Of a stretch of 41,559 nt of DNA, positions 1 through 7,611 are shown one piece after another (position 1 is the stretch's first letter; each line of letters begins with the position of its first letter). The stretch lies in IMG/VR virus record IMGVR_UViG_3300009419_000030, positions 1-41,559 of that record; one strand, 5' to 3'. The notes beneath the pieces were generated by a model. The model was not told where the DNA came from, searched no databases, and saw nothing but the letters and a program-made list of their open reading frames with translations. Source of the stretch: a virus. Made by a program: the position numbers and the translations under genes.

Positions 1-1045
1 ATTCATATGAATCATCCTGCTCAAGATAGCTAAGAACCCTTCTATCTCTTATTAAAGATTTATTTAGTCTGAACTCTTCCTTTTTTAAATAGTCAGGCTC
101 TTGAAAATCCGCACCCTTATATTTATATCCATATTCATCAAGGAATTTAGAAAATACATCGGAAACAAATGAAATGTATCTCTCGTCTTCAGAATCACCT
201 TCGATCCTAAAAGAATCAACTCCAGATTCTAATATAAAATTCATAACATCAAGAACGGTAAGACCTAAAAAATCACTAGGTTTATTTTCAATCTTTAATT
301 TGGTTTTATTTTTTGCCATTTCGGTAAATACCGGATCCACCATCTTTGAAACAACAGTCTCGCCTTCACCTTTCTCGTCGCCAAATTTAAAAACTATACC
401 TTCTATTGCCTTATCAAGATCGTCGTTTAATGCGCTTTCCTTAGCCTCAGGATTTAGTACACCTATAATATACCTAACAAAACTTTTAGTCTTATATTCA
501 GATACAAGATCTTCAAATGGTGTTCTTAAGAAATCTAATATTTTTTCTTTCTGCTCATCATCAAGATATCCCTGAAAAATAATCGGTGGTCTTTCAACCC
601 CCAGTAGATCTGCCCAGGTATCTAATTTCTCCTTGTCGTTTATAAAATTATTGGGTTGTTTAGTATCCTTAGGACTAACATAAGATAATATAAGATTGTT
701 CTTTGGCATTCTATCGTAAGCAATCTCGACCGGCTTATTATTAGCAAAATATTCCAATCCAAATTTCCAACCTCTTGGTATTTTACTTATTGTATGTGGA
801 CTTAAAGATTCTATATACTGGATAGGTTTCTCATAATATTTCATAAGAGTTCTATCAACCATCGTTATCGGATTTCTCTGATCTCTCTTATAGAATACAA
901 ATTTACCGTCATTAGAATCTCTTTCGAAAACAAAAGCAGATCCATCCATTTTTTCATTAACAGTTACATAAGTGCTGAAAAGATTATCTATAAACTCTTT
1001 TCCTTTCTTATGGTAAATATCATATAAGTGGCTAATTCCAGACAT
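1..1045 (-). CDS. KxDG-type nucleic-acid ligase / nucleotidyltransferase (partial, C-terminus beyond window)
   Basis: An uninterrupted minus-strand frame opens with ATG at 1045 and runs off the left edge after 348 codons, so the C-terminus is missing. I read EKMDGS at residues 31-36, the ligase motif I KxDG with Lys32 as the expected adenylated lysine. GLEYF at about 96-100 fits motif III and EGIVFKF at about 215-221 fits motif IV of the covalent nucleotidyltransferase superfamily (ATP-dependent DNA and RNA ligases). Only about 30 residues precede motif I, so there is no N-terminal DNA-binding domain. This favours an RNA-ligase-like or minimal DNA ligase. It follows the nucleotidyltransferase gene by 36 bp with an A-rich leader and no Shine-Dalgarno. 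Whether the substrate is RNA or DNA cannot be settled here. Confidence 0.75.
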   Translation of the reverse strand, partial: MSGISHLYDIYHKKGKEFIDNLFSTYVTVNEKMDGSAFVFERDSNDGKFVFYKRDQRNPITMVDRTLMKYYEKPIQYIESLSPHTISKIPRGWKFGLEYFANNKPVEIAYDRMPKNNLILSYVSPKDTKQPNNFINDKEKLDTWADLLGVERPPIIFQGYLDDEQKEKILDFLRTPFEDLVSEYKTKSFVRYIIGVLNPEAKESALNDDLDKAIEGIVFKFGDEKGEGETVVSKMVDPVFTEMAKNKTKLKIENKPSDFLGLTVLDVMNFILESGVDSFRIEGDSEDERYISFVSDVFSKFLDEYGYKYKGADFQEPDYLKKEEFRLNKSLIRDRRVLSYLEQDDSYE

Positions 1046-1068
1046 ATTTAATTTTAATTTTATCTTTA

Positions 1069-1076
1069 TATTTATA
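1069..1076 (-). promoter_or_regulatory. TATAAATA motif, possible T4-type late promoter
   Basis: The minus strand reads TATAAATA 23 nt before the ligase start codon, in the 36-bp gap after the nucleotidyltransferase gene. This octamer is the T4 late-promoter consensus. In DNA this AT-rich it also occurs by chance: the same octamer lies inside the ligase gene at 120-127. The call rests on position only. Confidence 0.2.
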
Positions 1077-1081
1077 TAATA

Positions 1082-2005
1082 TTAAGCTCTTTTTATTTCG
1101 GAGGGCCTCTCTAAATTTGCTCTAGTAATATATTCGAGGAACTTTTCCTCTATTTCATCAACCTTATCATACAGTTCAAAATTAGGTGAACTTATAATCT
1201 GGTGTAATTTTTCAAATGTCTTAACATCATTAATAGTATATCCTGAACCTAGAGCAAAATCTATAAATTCTTGAGGATCTCTAGTAACAAATCTCTCACT
1301 TCCACTTATTTTGGCTGCATTTTTTAATCTAGGTTTCAATTTACCTCTATATGATTTAGTATGCCAATATAGTCCGTCGCTTAATATTAATACCGGTGAA
1401 TCATAATCCATAACTTCACCTGCATCATTAACATCCAATACCATTCTACGTATTGCTAATATAGCAGCAAGTAGCCAGTTTCTGTGTGCAGATTTATATT
1501 TGCTTTCGGAAGTTTTATAATCAGGAGAGTAATAGATGAACTTTGCCCATTCTATATCAGCAACCGGAATTAAATCTAGCTGTACGATGCCATTATTTTG
1601 GTCACCGTTGATAGGCCAACCTATGCTAACTATATTTAGACCTTTCAGGTGATTTATTTCTGGCTCAAATCCTAGTTTGGTTATCATTTCATCAGATCCA
1701 CTTAATAGTGAATAAATATACCCGGATACTTCCTTCATCGGAACATTAAATAAATTCGAATCTATACCAAGATCAAGATCACCAGAGGTATCATCTGGGT
1801 TTTTCTTTTTTCCTATGCTTCCAATAACGATGTATTCAGAAGAATTTGGATTCGGATCCACCCCAATAATAGGCAATAACACATCCTTTATCGAAGCTAA
1901 TGTTCCCTCGAATTCGTCCTCCCTTATTCTCCTGGAAGTTTTGATAGCAGCGCCGCCTTCCAATAAAATTACAAAGTTGTTAAATGATACCGCTTTATTG
2001 TGCAT
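1082..2005 (-). CDS. Pol-beta-superfamily nucleotidyltransferase
   Basis: 307 residues, ATG at 2005, overlapping the stop of the upstream gene by 11 bp, so the two are probably translationally coupled. GS at residues 62-63 followed by DLDLGI (Asp76 and Asp78) is the nucleotidyltransferase signature, and Asp144 in VQLDLIP fits the third metal-binding carboxylate. Such enzymes transfer an NMP to RNA, protein or small molecules; the substrate cannot be told from sequence. The N-terminus, FNNFVILLEGGA at residues 8-19, resembles a T4 capsid-targeting peptide with a possible gp21-type cleavage site after Glu16 (LLE/G). The ligase gene directly downstream suggests joint action on nucleic-acid ends, which is inference. 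Confidence 0.75.
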   Translation of the reverse strand: MHNKAVSFNNFVILLEGGAAIKTSRRIREDEFEGTLASIKDVLLPIIGVDPNPNSSEYIVIGSIGKKKNPDDTSGDLDLGIDSNLFNVPMKEVSGYIYSLLSGSDEMITKLGFEPEINHLKGLNIVSIGWPINGDQNNGIVQLDLIPVADIEWAKFIYYSPDYKTSESKYKSAHRNWLLAAILAIRRMVLDVNDAGEVMDYDSPVLILSDGLYWHTKSYRGKLKPRLKNAAKISGSERFVTRDPQEFIDFALGSGYTINDVKTFEKLHQIISSPNFELYDKVDEIEEKFLEYITRANLERPSEIKRA

Positions 2006-2549
2006 TAGTTGTCTTTTTATAATACCTCTCCATTATACCATTCATATAATCAGTGTACATTTCTTCTTCCTTATTCTTAGGGTTTGCTGGATCAAAATCC
2101 TTACCAAAATATTTTTTACCCTTAATAACACCAGATTTATAGAACTTTTCAGCATCAGAGTCAGTAACTTTTTTATCGCCAATATGATCTCTTTCCCATT
2201 TATTAAGAATTTCTGTCTTTTTGGCTCTTAATTCGTCCTTAGTAAATTTATTTGAGTTCTTCTCCTCCTTGCTTGATCCCTTAGGTGTTAAAAAATCTGC
2301 AACAGCAGCTCCAGCTCCAGTGATCAATCTAAATGCATTAGGTATTAAATTAGTTGCTCTTCTTGCTGCTTGATATTTGTCATCGGAGTCATAATAACTA
2401 GAATAGTAATTGGAATCTTTCATATCATCAGCAACTCTCGTGTTCATATCTCTAAGCCATCTACTAAAAGTTGTCTTACCAGCACTTCCTTCATAGCTAG
2501 CTTCCGATATGCTATTATTGGTAAATTCAGAAAATGATTTCATTATCAT
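1995..2549 (-). CDS. Small basic protein with capsid-targeting-like N-terminus (possible internal head protein)
   Basis: 184 residues from ATG at 2549; a second ATG two codons later (2543) gives the start MKSFSEF. The N-terminus MKSFSEFTNNSISEA closely follows the pattern of T4 internal-protein capsid-targeting sequences (MKTYQEFIAEA type), with ISE/A matching the prohead-protease consensus (I/L-x-E before a small residue). The rest is polar and rich in Lys and Asp, with a short Ala/Gly-rich hydrophobic stretch (FRLITGAGAAVADFL, about residues 73-87). I recognise no enzymatic domain. Packaging into the head and cleavage by a gp21-like protease are inference; the protease and head genes are outside this window. 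Confidence 0.6.
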   Translation of the reverse strand: MIMKSFSEFTNNSISEASYEGSAGKTTFSRWLRDMNTRVADDMKDSNYYSSYYDSDDKYQAARRATNLIPNAFRLITGAGAAVADFLTPKGSSKEEKNSNKFTKDELRAKKTEILNKWERDHIGDKKVTDSDAEKFYKSGVIKGKKYFGKDFDPANPKNKEEEMYTDYMNGIMERYYKKTTNAQ

Positions 2550-2584
2550 AATTAAAATGTTTTCTGTATATATCCTAATGAAAA

Positions 2585-4141
2585 CTAAAGTTTAACTTTG
2601 TATATTTTGTAATCAAAAGATTCCTTCTTGTATATCTCCATTCTTTCCAGACTGTGCTTCATTAAGTAATTCAAATAATTCTTCGTACTAAAGTCATCTA
2701 CAAAATCTATAATGTTTACTTTGTCCTTCCCGTCCATCTTACGCATACCCCTACCCAAACTTTGTTTGATTAGAACCTCACTCTTATATGATTCAACCAG
2801 AAATATATTATGCAGATTGTTGATAGAAATACCAGTTGAGAATGTTCCATAGGTTGCTATAAGAACTTTATTTTCACCAGAGCTCATTCTAGTTTTATAT
2901 TCCTCTCTTAGTGCTTCGTTTGTTCCACCCTCGACATAAAAAACCTCCTTATCCGAGTTTTTCTCTCTTAATAAATTCCATATCTGCTTACCATATTCGT
3001 CTTTAACAGATTGGAACAATACCAGTGAATTCTTGGAACTCTTGCTGATAAAATCAACTATATAATTAAGTCTTTTTCTACTCTCTATAACTAGCTTCCT
3101 CTCTATATTATAAAACTCATTTCCCTCAATTTTTTTATCCGAAAATTTATTGGAATTATTAAGCTTTATATCCGCAAGTTTCTGTTTATATTCATCATCA
3201 AGCCAATCCATAATAACAACTTTTATAGAAACCGGGGTCGCATAATTATTATCGAAAAGATAGCTAGGAGGTATTTCGACAACCAATGGGCCCAGAAACT
3301 GCTGTATTGTCATATAATCAGCTGTTCCTTTCTTTGTTAATGTTCCAGTTAGACCAAATCTCCATTTAGAGTGCATACAATTTGCAACTATTTTCTTGAT
3401 GGACATTGAGTTCGTATGGTGTGCTTCATCGACAAAAACAACATCAACATCAGCAAAAAATTCTGGCTCCTTCTTCACTAATGATTGGAATGTACCCATA
3501 ATGACATCACATCCTTCCCTAAGCTTACTTCCACCTCCGATTTGTTGTATTTTAACACCTAGTTTTTCTATACCGTAATCCTCAAAATCATCGCTTCCCT
3601 GAAAAACTAGATTATTATTGGGAACTATCATCATATATTTTTTAATAAGTCCCTTGGATTTAAGATAAGCAAATATCATAAATGATATTAATGTCTTACC
3701 CGATGAAGTGGCTACTTCCGAAATTGAGTATCTATATCTTATAATTTTCCAAGCTGTCTCTATTTGATAATCTCTAGGCTTCTTATCAGGATCTCCGCCT
3801 ATACCATCCTCAAAAAATTCATTCACCCATGTAGTAAAATCCTCTAGTGTTATGTCCCTTATAATAATCTCCTCTATGCCTTTTATTTGCATATCGATTT
3901 TATACTTCTCACCTATCTCAAGAACCTCTCTCCATAATCCAATAGGAACCTTCCACATATTTCCTTTCTTCTCTATAAAGCATATGTTACCATCCCATAT
4001 CTTTTTCTTAACCAATGGATGGAAATAGAAGTTATGGATCTTTTGAGTTAGTGATATATCTAATTGTTTTTTCTCGACCTCGTCCAGGGATTCAATTAAT
4101 ATCATCCATTGTTGGTCTTCTGAAACTTGAAATTTTAACAT
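2585..4141 (-). CDS. uvsW: UvsW-like SF2 DNA helicase
   Basis: 518 residues, close to T4 UvsW (503). Superfamily 2 motifs appear in order: RDYQ near 123-126, Walker A ATSSGKT at 144-150, DEAHH at 238-242, GLTGTL at 263-268, and a motif VI-like SLGRGMRK near residue 465. The roughly 110 residues before the helicase core match the place of the small N-terminal domain in UvsW. UvsW unwinds branched DNA and R-loops and helps T4 move from origin- to recombination-dependent replication. It lies 15 bp downstream of the UvsY-like gene; the two are also neighbours in T4, which supports both calls. Confidence 0.88.
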   Translation of the reverse strand: MLKFQVSEDQQWMILIESLDEVEKKQLDISLTQKIHNFYFHPLVKKKIWDGNICFIEKKGNMWKVPIGLWREVLEIGEKYKIDMQIKGIEEIIIRDITLEDFTTWVNEFFEDGIGGDPDKKPRDYQIETAWKIIRYRYSISEVATSSGKTLISFMIFAYLKSKGLIKKYMMIVPNNNLVFQGSDDFEDYGIEKLGVKIQQIGGGSKLREGCDVIMGTFQSLVKKEPEFFADVDVVFVDEAHHTNSMSIKKIVANCMHSKWRFGLTGTLTKKGTADYMTIQQFLGPLVVEIPPSYLFDNNYATPVSIKVVIMDWLDDEYKQKLADIKLNNSNKFSDKKIEGNEFYNIERKLVIESRKRLNYIVDFISKSSKNSLVLFQSVKDEYGKQIWNLLREKNSDKEVFYVEGGTNEALREEYKTRMSSGENKVLIATYGTFSTGISINNLHNIFLVESYKSEVLIKQSLGRGMRKMDGKDKVNIIDFVDDFSTKNYLNYLMKHSLERMEIYKKESFDYKIYKVKL

Positions 4142-4156
4142 ATAAATTAGTTATTT

Positions 4157-4603
4157 CTATTTCACCGTAGACCCTCTTAAGTAGTCTTCCAGTGATATTC
4201 TGCTTTTCACCCCGTATAGCATGTGATCGGTGGTTTGTATTGTTTGGTCTATGAATTTTCTATGTCCTTCAACTAATTCTATCTTTTCTGATATCTCGCT
4301 TAAATCTCCCTCGATCAGAACTGTTTTCTCATTAGATCCGTATCTAACATCACTCCTTTCAGAATAATCCTTCATCTTTCTGGATTTTTCAGTTCTGTAT
4401 TTAGAATTAAGCTTGGATACAATGGATGCCAGTTTATAACTATATTCAAGTAATACCTGTCTCTGACTAAATAGATCAACCTGAGCCTTAGCTAGGGTCT
4501 GTATATCCTTCATTTGTATTGCTATTATCTGGATCTTTTCTCTCCATTCGTTCCTCTCGGTTTCGAAGATTTTATTAAAGTCGCTTTTTTGCTCTGTAGA
4601 CAT
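4157..4603 (-). CDS. uvsY: UvsY-like recombination mediator
   Basis: 148 residues from ATG at 4603, placed right after the upstream stop at 4605. A longer reading from a TTG at 4657 would overlap the previous gene by 53 bp and is not preferred. The protein is largely helical and charged, similar in length to T4 UvsY (137). Its C-terminal half, from KDYSERSD through KTVLIEGD to YGVKSRISLEDYLRG, follows the order of T4 UvsY's DRYEKSEMKTVLSAD and AIKSRG regions. UvsY loads the UvsX recombinase onto gp32-coated ssDNA. The UvsW gene directly downstream is the strongest contextual support. Similarity was judged by eye. Confidence 0.65.
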   Translation of the reverse strand: MSTEQKSDFNKIFETERNEWREKIQIIAIQMKDIQTLAKAQVDLFSQRQVLLEYSYKLASIVSKLNSKYRTEKSRKMKDYSERSDVRYGSNEKTVLIEGDLSEISEKIELVEGHRKFIDQTIQTTDHMLYGVKSRISLEDYLRGSTVK

Positions 4604-4604
4604 A

Positions 4605-4853
4605 TTAGAATAGATTTGTTTTTGTTTTTTGTTTTTTCTTGCCCGATAAATCAACAACTCTTACGTTTTTTGATATTTCGTTTTTACCTTCAGTTTTAGG
4701 ATCCGATATTTTAGGTTCAGAAAATTCAGTATTCACACCATATAGATCAGACTCTATTACCTTTATAGGAAATTTTATCTTGCTAGACGATCTTCGGGTA
4801 ACCTCTTTTTCCCAATCATCTGTGAGATCTATATGTATATTAGAATTATCCAT
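4605..4853 (-). CDS. Small hypothetical protein between primase and UvsY
   Basis: 82 residues, ATG at 4853 overlapping the primase stop by 8 bp; its own stop lies one base before the uvsY start. The sequence is hydrophilic, with an acidic N-terminus (IDLTDDWEKE) and a Lys-rich C-terminus (GKKKQKTKT), and no membrane segment or cysteine. I do not recognise a family. Tight packing inside a replication/recombination operon suggests it is expressed with UvsY and UvsW. Confidence 0.7.
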   Translation of the reverse strand: MDNSNIHIDLTDDWEKEVTRRSSSKIKFPIKVIESDLYGVNTEFSEPKISDPKTEGKNEISKNVRVVDLSGKKKQKTKTNLF

Positions 4854-5910
4854 TTATAAAATATCCAAGATCTAAAATGTCATTGGTAAAATAGTTATCA
4901 AGTCTTTTAATTTTCTTGCCAGTGGTTCTTAAATGTATAACCAAATCATTAAGATCCCATTTTTTATTTTTGTTTATATTATTCTCTTCCAGAAATTTAC
5001 CCCAGTTAAAAACTGTGTGTCCCTTGCTTAATAGATCCATTGTTCTTTCTATACCAGCTTTATCCCAGTCATACCAATATCTGACATTGTCAACCTCAAA
5101 CGGAAATTTATTTTCCAGAGAACATAATCCAACTGAATTGTTCCAAAAGAATGAATCCATCGGGCCTTCAAATACAGTTATATCCGAAGAAAAATCTAAA
5201 TTACCTATCCCAAAAACATGTGATATAGGATCAACGGCTCTTACCCTATCTATGAAATCCTGATCTTTTACCTTAAGTAATTTCTCATATATTCCGCTTA
5301 GCTTATAAGTAAGATATTTAGCTGAACCCTTAATAGAATTCATATTTCTAACTTGGAGGCCTAGTATTTTATCGTCTGGTGTTAAATTAAAGAGGAAAAG
5401 CCTCTCGTATTTACTATCCCAAGCAAACTTTTTATCTAGCTTCTGATGTCTCCTTGTAACATATCTTTGTATATTGGATCCATATACCTCAACTAATCCT
5501 AGTTTAGACATAAAAGTTTCCCTCGAAATTAACAGGTCAGTAATATCATTATCAAAGAAATAGCTTATATCAACCTTACCATATACTGTTCTTCTAGTTC
5601 CTCTAACTTCCTCCAGTACACTTCTTATTTCCTCCCTTTCCGTACCGTTTAATTTGCTATGGACTGAAAAATCCTTGAAGAAGCTAATTGCATCCTTGAA
5701 TATACCGCATCCTCCATTATAGCATTTATATCCGAGAGTATCTAAATAGAAGTTTCCTCTTTTTTTCTTAGAGTCGTGAGAATCGCCACAATATGGGCAA
5801 GAGAAATTAAGTCGGTTACCTCCCTTATAAACTATTTGTTTATTAGGATCACCGGCAAATTCCTTTGCTAATACTGATCTTACTAATTCTTCTATTTTTC
5901 CTTGTTGCAT
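4846..5910 (-). CDS. DNA primase with zinc ribbon and TOPRIM domain (T4 gp61/DnaG-like)
   Basis: 354 residues from ATG at 5910. A TTG eight codons upstream would put translation inside a terminator hairpin and is rejected. A zinc ribbon sits near the N-terminus (Cys38-x2-Cys41 and Cys63-x4-Cys68), as in phage primases. TOPRIM-type motifs follow: VFEGPMDS with the conserved Glu (about 247) and YWYDWDKAG (about 279-287) in place of the usual DxD. It would make RNA primers for lagging-strand synthesis with the replicative helicase, which is not in the window. Its start sits just after the terminator that follows the gp32 gene, so expression may depend on readthrough or a local start. Confidence 0.82.
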   Translation of the reverse strand: MQQGKIEELVRSVLAKEFAGDPNKQIVYKGGNRLNFSCPYCGDSHDSKKKRGNFYLDTLGYKCYNGGCGIFKDAISFFKDFSVHSKLNGTEREEIRSVLEEVRGTRRTVYGKVDISYFFDNDITDLLISRETFMSKLGLVEVYGSNIQRYVTRRHQKLDKKFAWDSKYERLFLFNLTPDDKILGLQVRNMNSIKGSAKYLTYKLSGIYEKLLKVKDQDFIDRVRAVDPISHVFGIGNLDFSSDITVFEGPMDSFFWNNSVGLCSLENKFPFEVDNVRYWYDWDKAGIERTMDLLSKGHTVFNWGKFLEENNINKNKKWDLNDLVIHLRTTGKKIKRLDNYFTNDILDLGYFING

Positions 5911-5947
5911 AATAAAAAGAAGGGAACAACCCAAGAAGGTTGTTCCC
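5911..5947 (-). terminator. Rho-independent terminator between gp32 and primase
   Basis: A perfect 10-bp inverted repeat, GGGAACAACC at 5922-5931 and its complement at 5938-5947, encloses a 6-nt loop. On the minus strand it is followed by a T-rich tract (TTCTTTTTATT) that runs into the primase ATG at 5910. Position and strand fit termination after the gp32 gene, whose stop lies 16 bp upstream. It would keep gp32 expression above that of the primase operon. Confidence 0.85.
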
Positions 5948-5963
5948 TTTTAGTTTTAATTTA

Positions 5964-6950
5964 TTAAAGGTCTGCGTAAAGATCTTCTAATGAAGAGCTA
6001 CTGTTATTTGCAGGAGCAGAAGATTCAGTTCTTTCTACATGTCCTGCAACTTTTGTCTGCGAAACCTCAGCGTATAAATCACCAGAAGTTGACTCTTGTT
6101 CTCTCACTGGAGCCGATTGAGCTGGAGCCGATTGAGCTGGAGCAGTTCTTGCAGGAGATGAAGCAACACTACCAACGATCTCATTAACTAATCTTTGGTC
6201 AGGTACGGTATTGCGTATAACGCTCATAACTTTCTCTGTCATATCATCATCCCAGTCCTTGTAATCGAAACTTGATAGATTTTTAGGTCCCTCGTTTAAA
6301 TAATCAAGGATTTTTGTCATATCTTCTTGAGATTTCTTCATAGAAACTCCATCGATCTTAATTGCATTTTTTTCACCTACAAATGAGCAAAGATCATAGT
6401 TGTTCCATTCACCAACTTTTCTAACACTTAATGCGAATTCTCTACCTTCGAAAAGATCGAAAGGATTACAAGAATCTCCATATTCTGGTTTAAGTTGTGC
6501 CTCGATCATATCATTCAATTTTTTACCAAATTTGAATATCATGATCTTGCCCTCCAATTCAGGCTTATTCTTATCCTGAACGATTTGAACTAACGAATAG
6601 AAATCCTCTTTTCTTGAGAAGCTCTTAGCTAATTCTTGATCTGCAGCAGAATGCGAATTCTTTAGCTTCCAGAACATATCTTTAAGAATTGATTTCTTAC
6701 CAACAGTTGATGGACAATCAGCTGAAAATCCGTCTCCTGATACTGGATCATTCAAATACACATAATATTTGTGAACCTTAGATACTGCTGGATCTGCTGG
6801 ATTAGGTACAAACCTAATTAAAGATTTATAAACACCATCCTTACCGTTTTCAGGATATGGTTTATAGAATTCTGAATCTTTTGATTCTACTGCGTTTGCT
6901 TTCGTTACGAACGCCTCTGCGTCCAAATTGAAAATGTCTAAATTACTCAT
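5964..6950 (-). CDS. 32: gp32-like single-stranded DNA-binding protein
   Basis: 328 residues (T4 gp32 has 301). The central stretch ELEGKIMIFKFGKKLNDMI matches T4 gp32's EGKVFKYRFGKKIWDKI, followed by GREFALSVRKVGEWNNYD matching the T4 ANFVLKVKQVSGFSNYD region. The C-terminus is a linker with APAQS repeats (about residues 270-285) and ends SSSLEDLYADL, the acidic tail that in T4 recruits replication and recombination partners (DLDDLLNDL). The T4 zinc ligands are missing: only three scattered cysteines are present, with no CxxC. Genes for its usual partners (UvsY, UvsW, primase) lie just downstream. Confidence 0.88.
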   Translation of the reverse strand: MSNLDIFNLDAEAFVTKANAVESKDSEFYKPYPENGKDGVYKSLIRFVPNPADPAVSKVHKYYVYLNDPVSGDGFSADCPSTVGKKSILKDMFWKLKNSHSAADQELAKSFSRKEDFYSLVQIVQDKNKPELEGKIMIFKFGKKLNDMIEAQLKPEYGDSCNPFDLFEGREFALSVRKVGEWNNYDLCSFVGEKNAIKIDGVSMKKSQEDMTKILDYLNEGPKNLSSFDYKDWDDDMTEKVMSVIRNTVPDQRLVNEIVGSVASSPARTAPAQSAPAQSAPVREQESTSGDLYAEVSQTKVAGHVERTESSAPANNSSSSLEDLYADL

Positions 6951-7011
6951 AATTTTTCTTTTAATTTTAAATTTTACTTTTTTGTTTGCTTTTTGTTTCT
7001 TTTTATTGATT
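6951..7011 (-). promoter_or_regulatory. A-rich unstructured gp32 mRNA leader, possible autogenous operator
   Basis: The 61 nt before the gp32 start are almost pure A/T on the minus strand, with A-runs broken by single C or G residues and two TTAAA elements just before ATG. In T4, gp32 represses its own translation by cooperative binding to an unstructured A/U-rich leader containing UUAAA repeats. The resemblance is seen directly; the function is inferred. It is one of the longest gaps in this tightly packed block. Confidence 0.4.
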
Positions 7012-7611
7012 TTATTTCATTCCCAATTGGCGCTCTATCATATCAATCAGGGAATGTATTATTTTGATATGTAGTTCTTGCGTACGGTCCGCATATTTAT
7101 TTACTGGTGTTAGTATGGTGTTATCGATAAGGTGGCTAAAAAGCAGTCTTACGTCGCTTTCCGGACGGTCTGAGGTGAGTATAACAACCTTCATTCCTTT
7201 TCTTTTGGCAGTAACTATTGCACGAGTGATATTATCAGAATTTCCTGAAGTCGTTATTCCGAAAAATACATCTCCATCGTTTCCAATAGCATCAAGATAT
7301 CTAGAAAAAATCTGGTCAAATCCATAATCGTTACCAACACAAGTTATGTGGCTAGGGTCAGATATAGAAACAGCAGCTAAAGCTTCTCTGTTATCACGAT
7401 ATCTTCCACTAAGCTCCTCTGCAAAATGCATAGCATCGCACATAGACCCGCCATTTCCTGCAGAAATTATTTTATTACCGTTACTTAATGATGTGATGAT
7501 TGTTTCGGCTGCCTCTGTTACGGAGTTTAGATACTCGTCGTTATTAATGAAGTCATTTAGAATGCTAGAGGCTTCCTGTAGATGTGTTTTTAATATTTCC
7601 TTTAATTCCAT
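7012..7611 (-). CDS. gmhA: GmhA sedoheptulose-7-phosphate isomerase (SIS domain)
   Basis: 199 residues against 192 in E. coli GmhA, with strong similarity along the whole length: AGNGGSMCDAMHFAEELSGR (51-70), SHITCVGNDYGF (87-98), GITTSGNSDN (118-127) and ADRTQELHIKIIH (174-186). Residues equivalent to E. coli His61, Glu65, Asp169, Gln172 and His180 are all present (His62, Glu66, Asp175, Gln178, His186), so an active enzyme is expected. It converts sedoheptulose 7-phosphate to D-glycero-D-manno-heptose 7-phosphate, the first step of ADP/GDP-heptose synthesis. No later heptose gene is seen here. Its start overlaps the end of the RuvC-like gene by 47 bp. Confidence 0.92.
   Translation of the reverse strand: MELKEILKTHLQEASSILNDFINNDEYLNSVTEAAETIITSLSNGNKIISAGNGGSMCDAMHFAEELSGRYRDNREALAAVSISDPSHITCVGNDYGFDQIFSRYLDAIGNDGDVFFGITTSGNSDNITRAIVTAKRKGMKVVILTSDRPESDVRLLFSHLIDNTILTPVNKYADRTQELHIKIIHSLIDMIERQLGMK

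Noticed and set aside
4604-4657. TTG-started extension of the UvsY-like protein
   Set aside because: It overlaps the upstream gene by 53 bp and adds a Lys-rich stretch; the ATG at 4603 sits directly after the upstream stop.
5911-5934. TTG-started extension of the primase by eight residues
   Set aside because: The added codons fall in the terminator stem and loop, and the ATG at 5910 gives a normal primase N-terminus.
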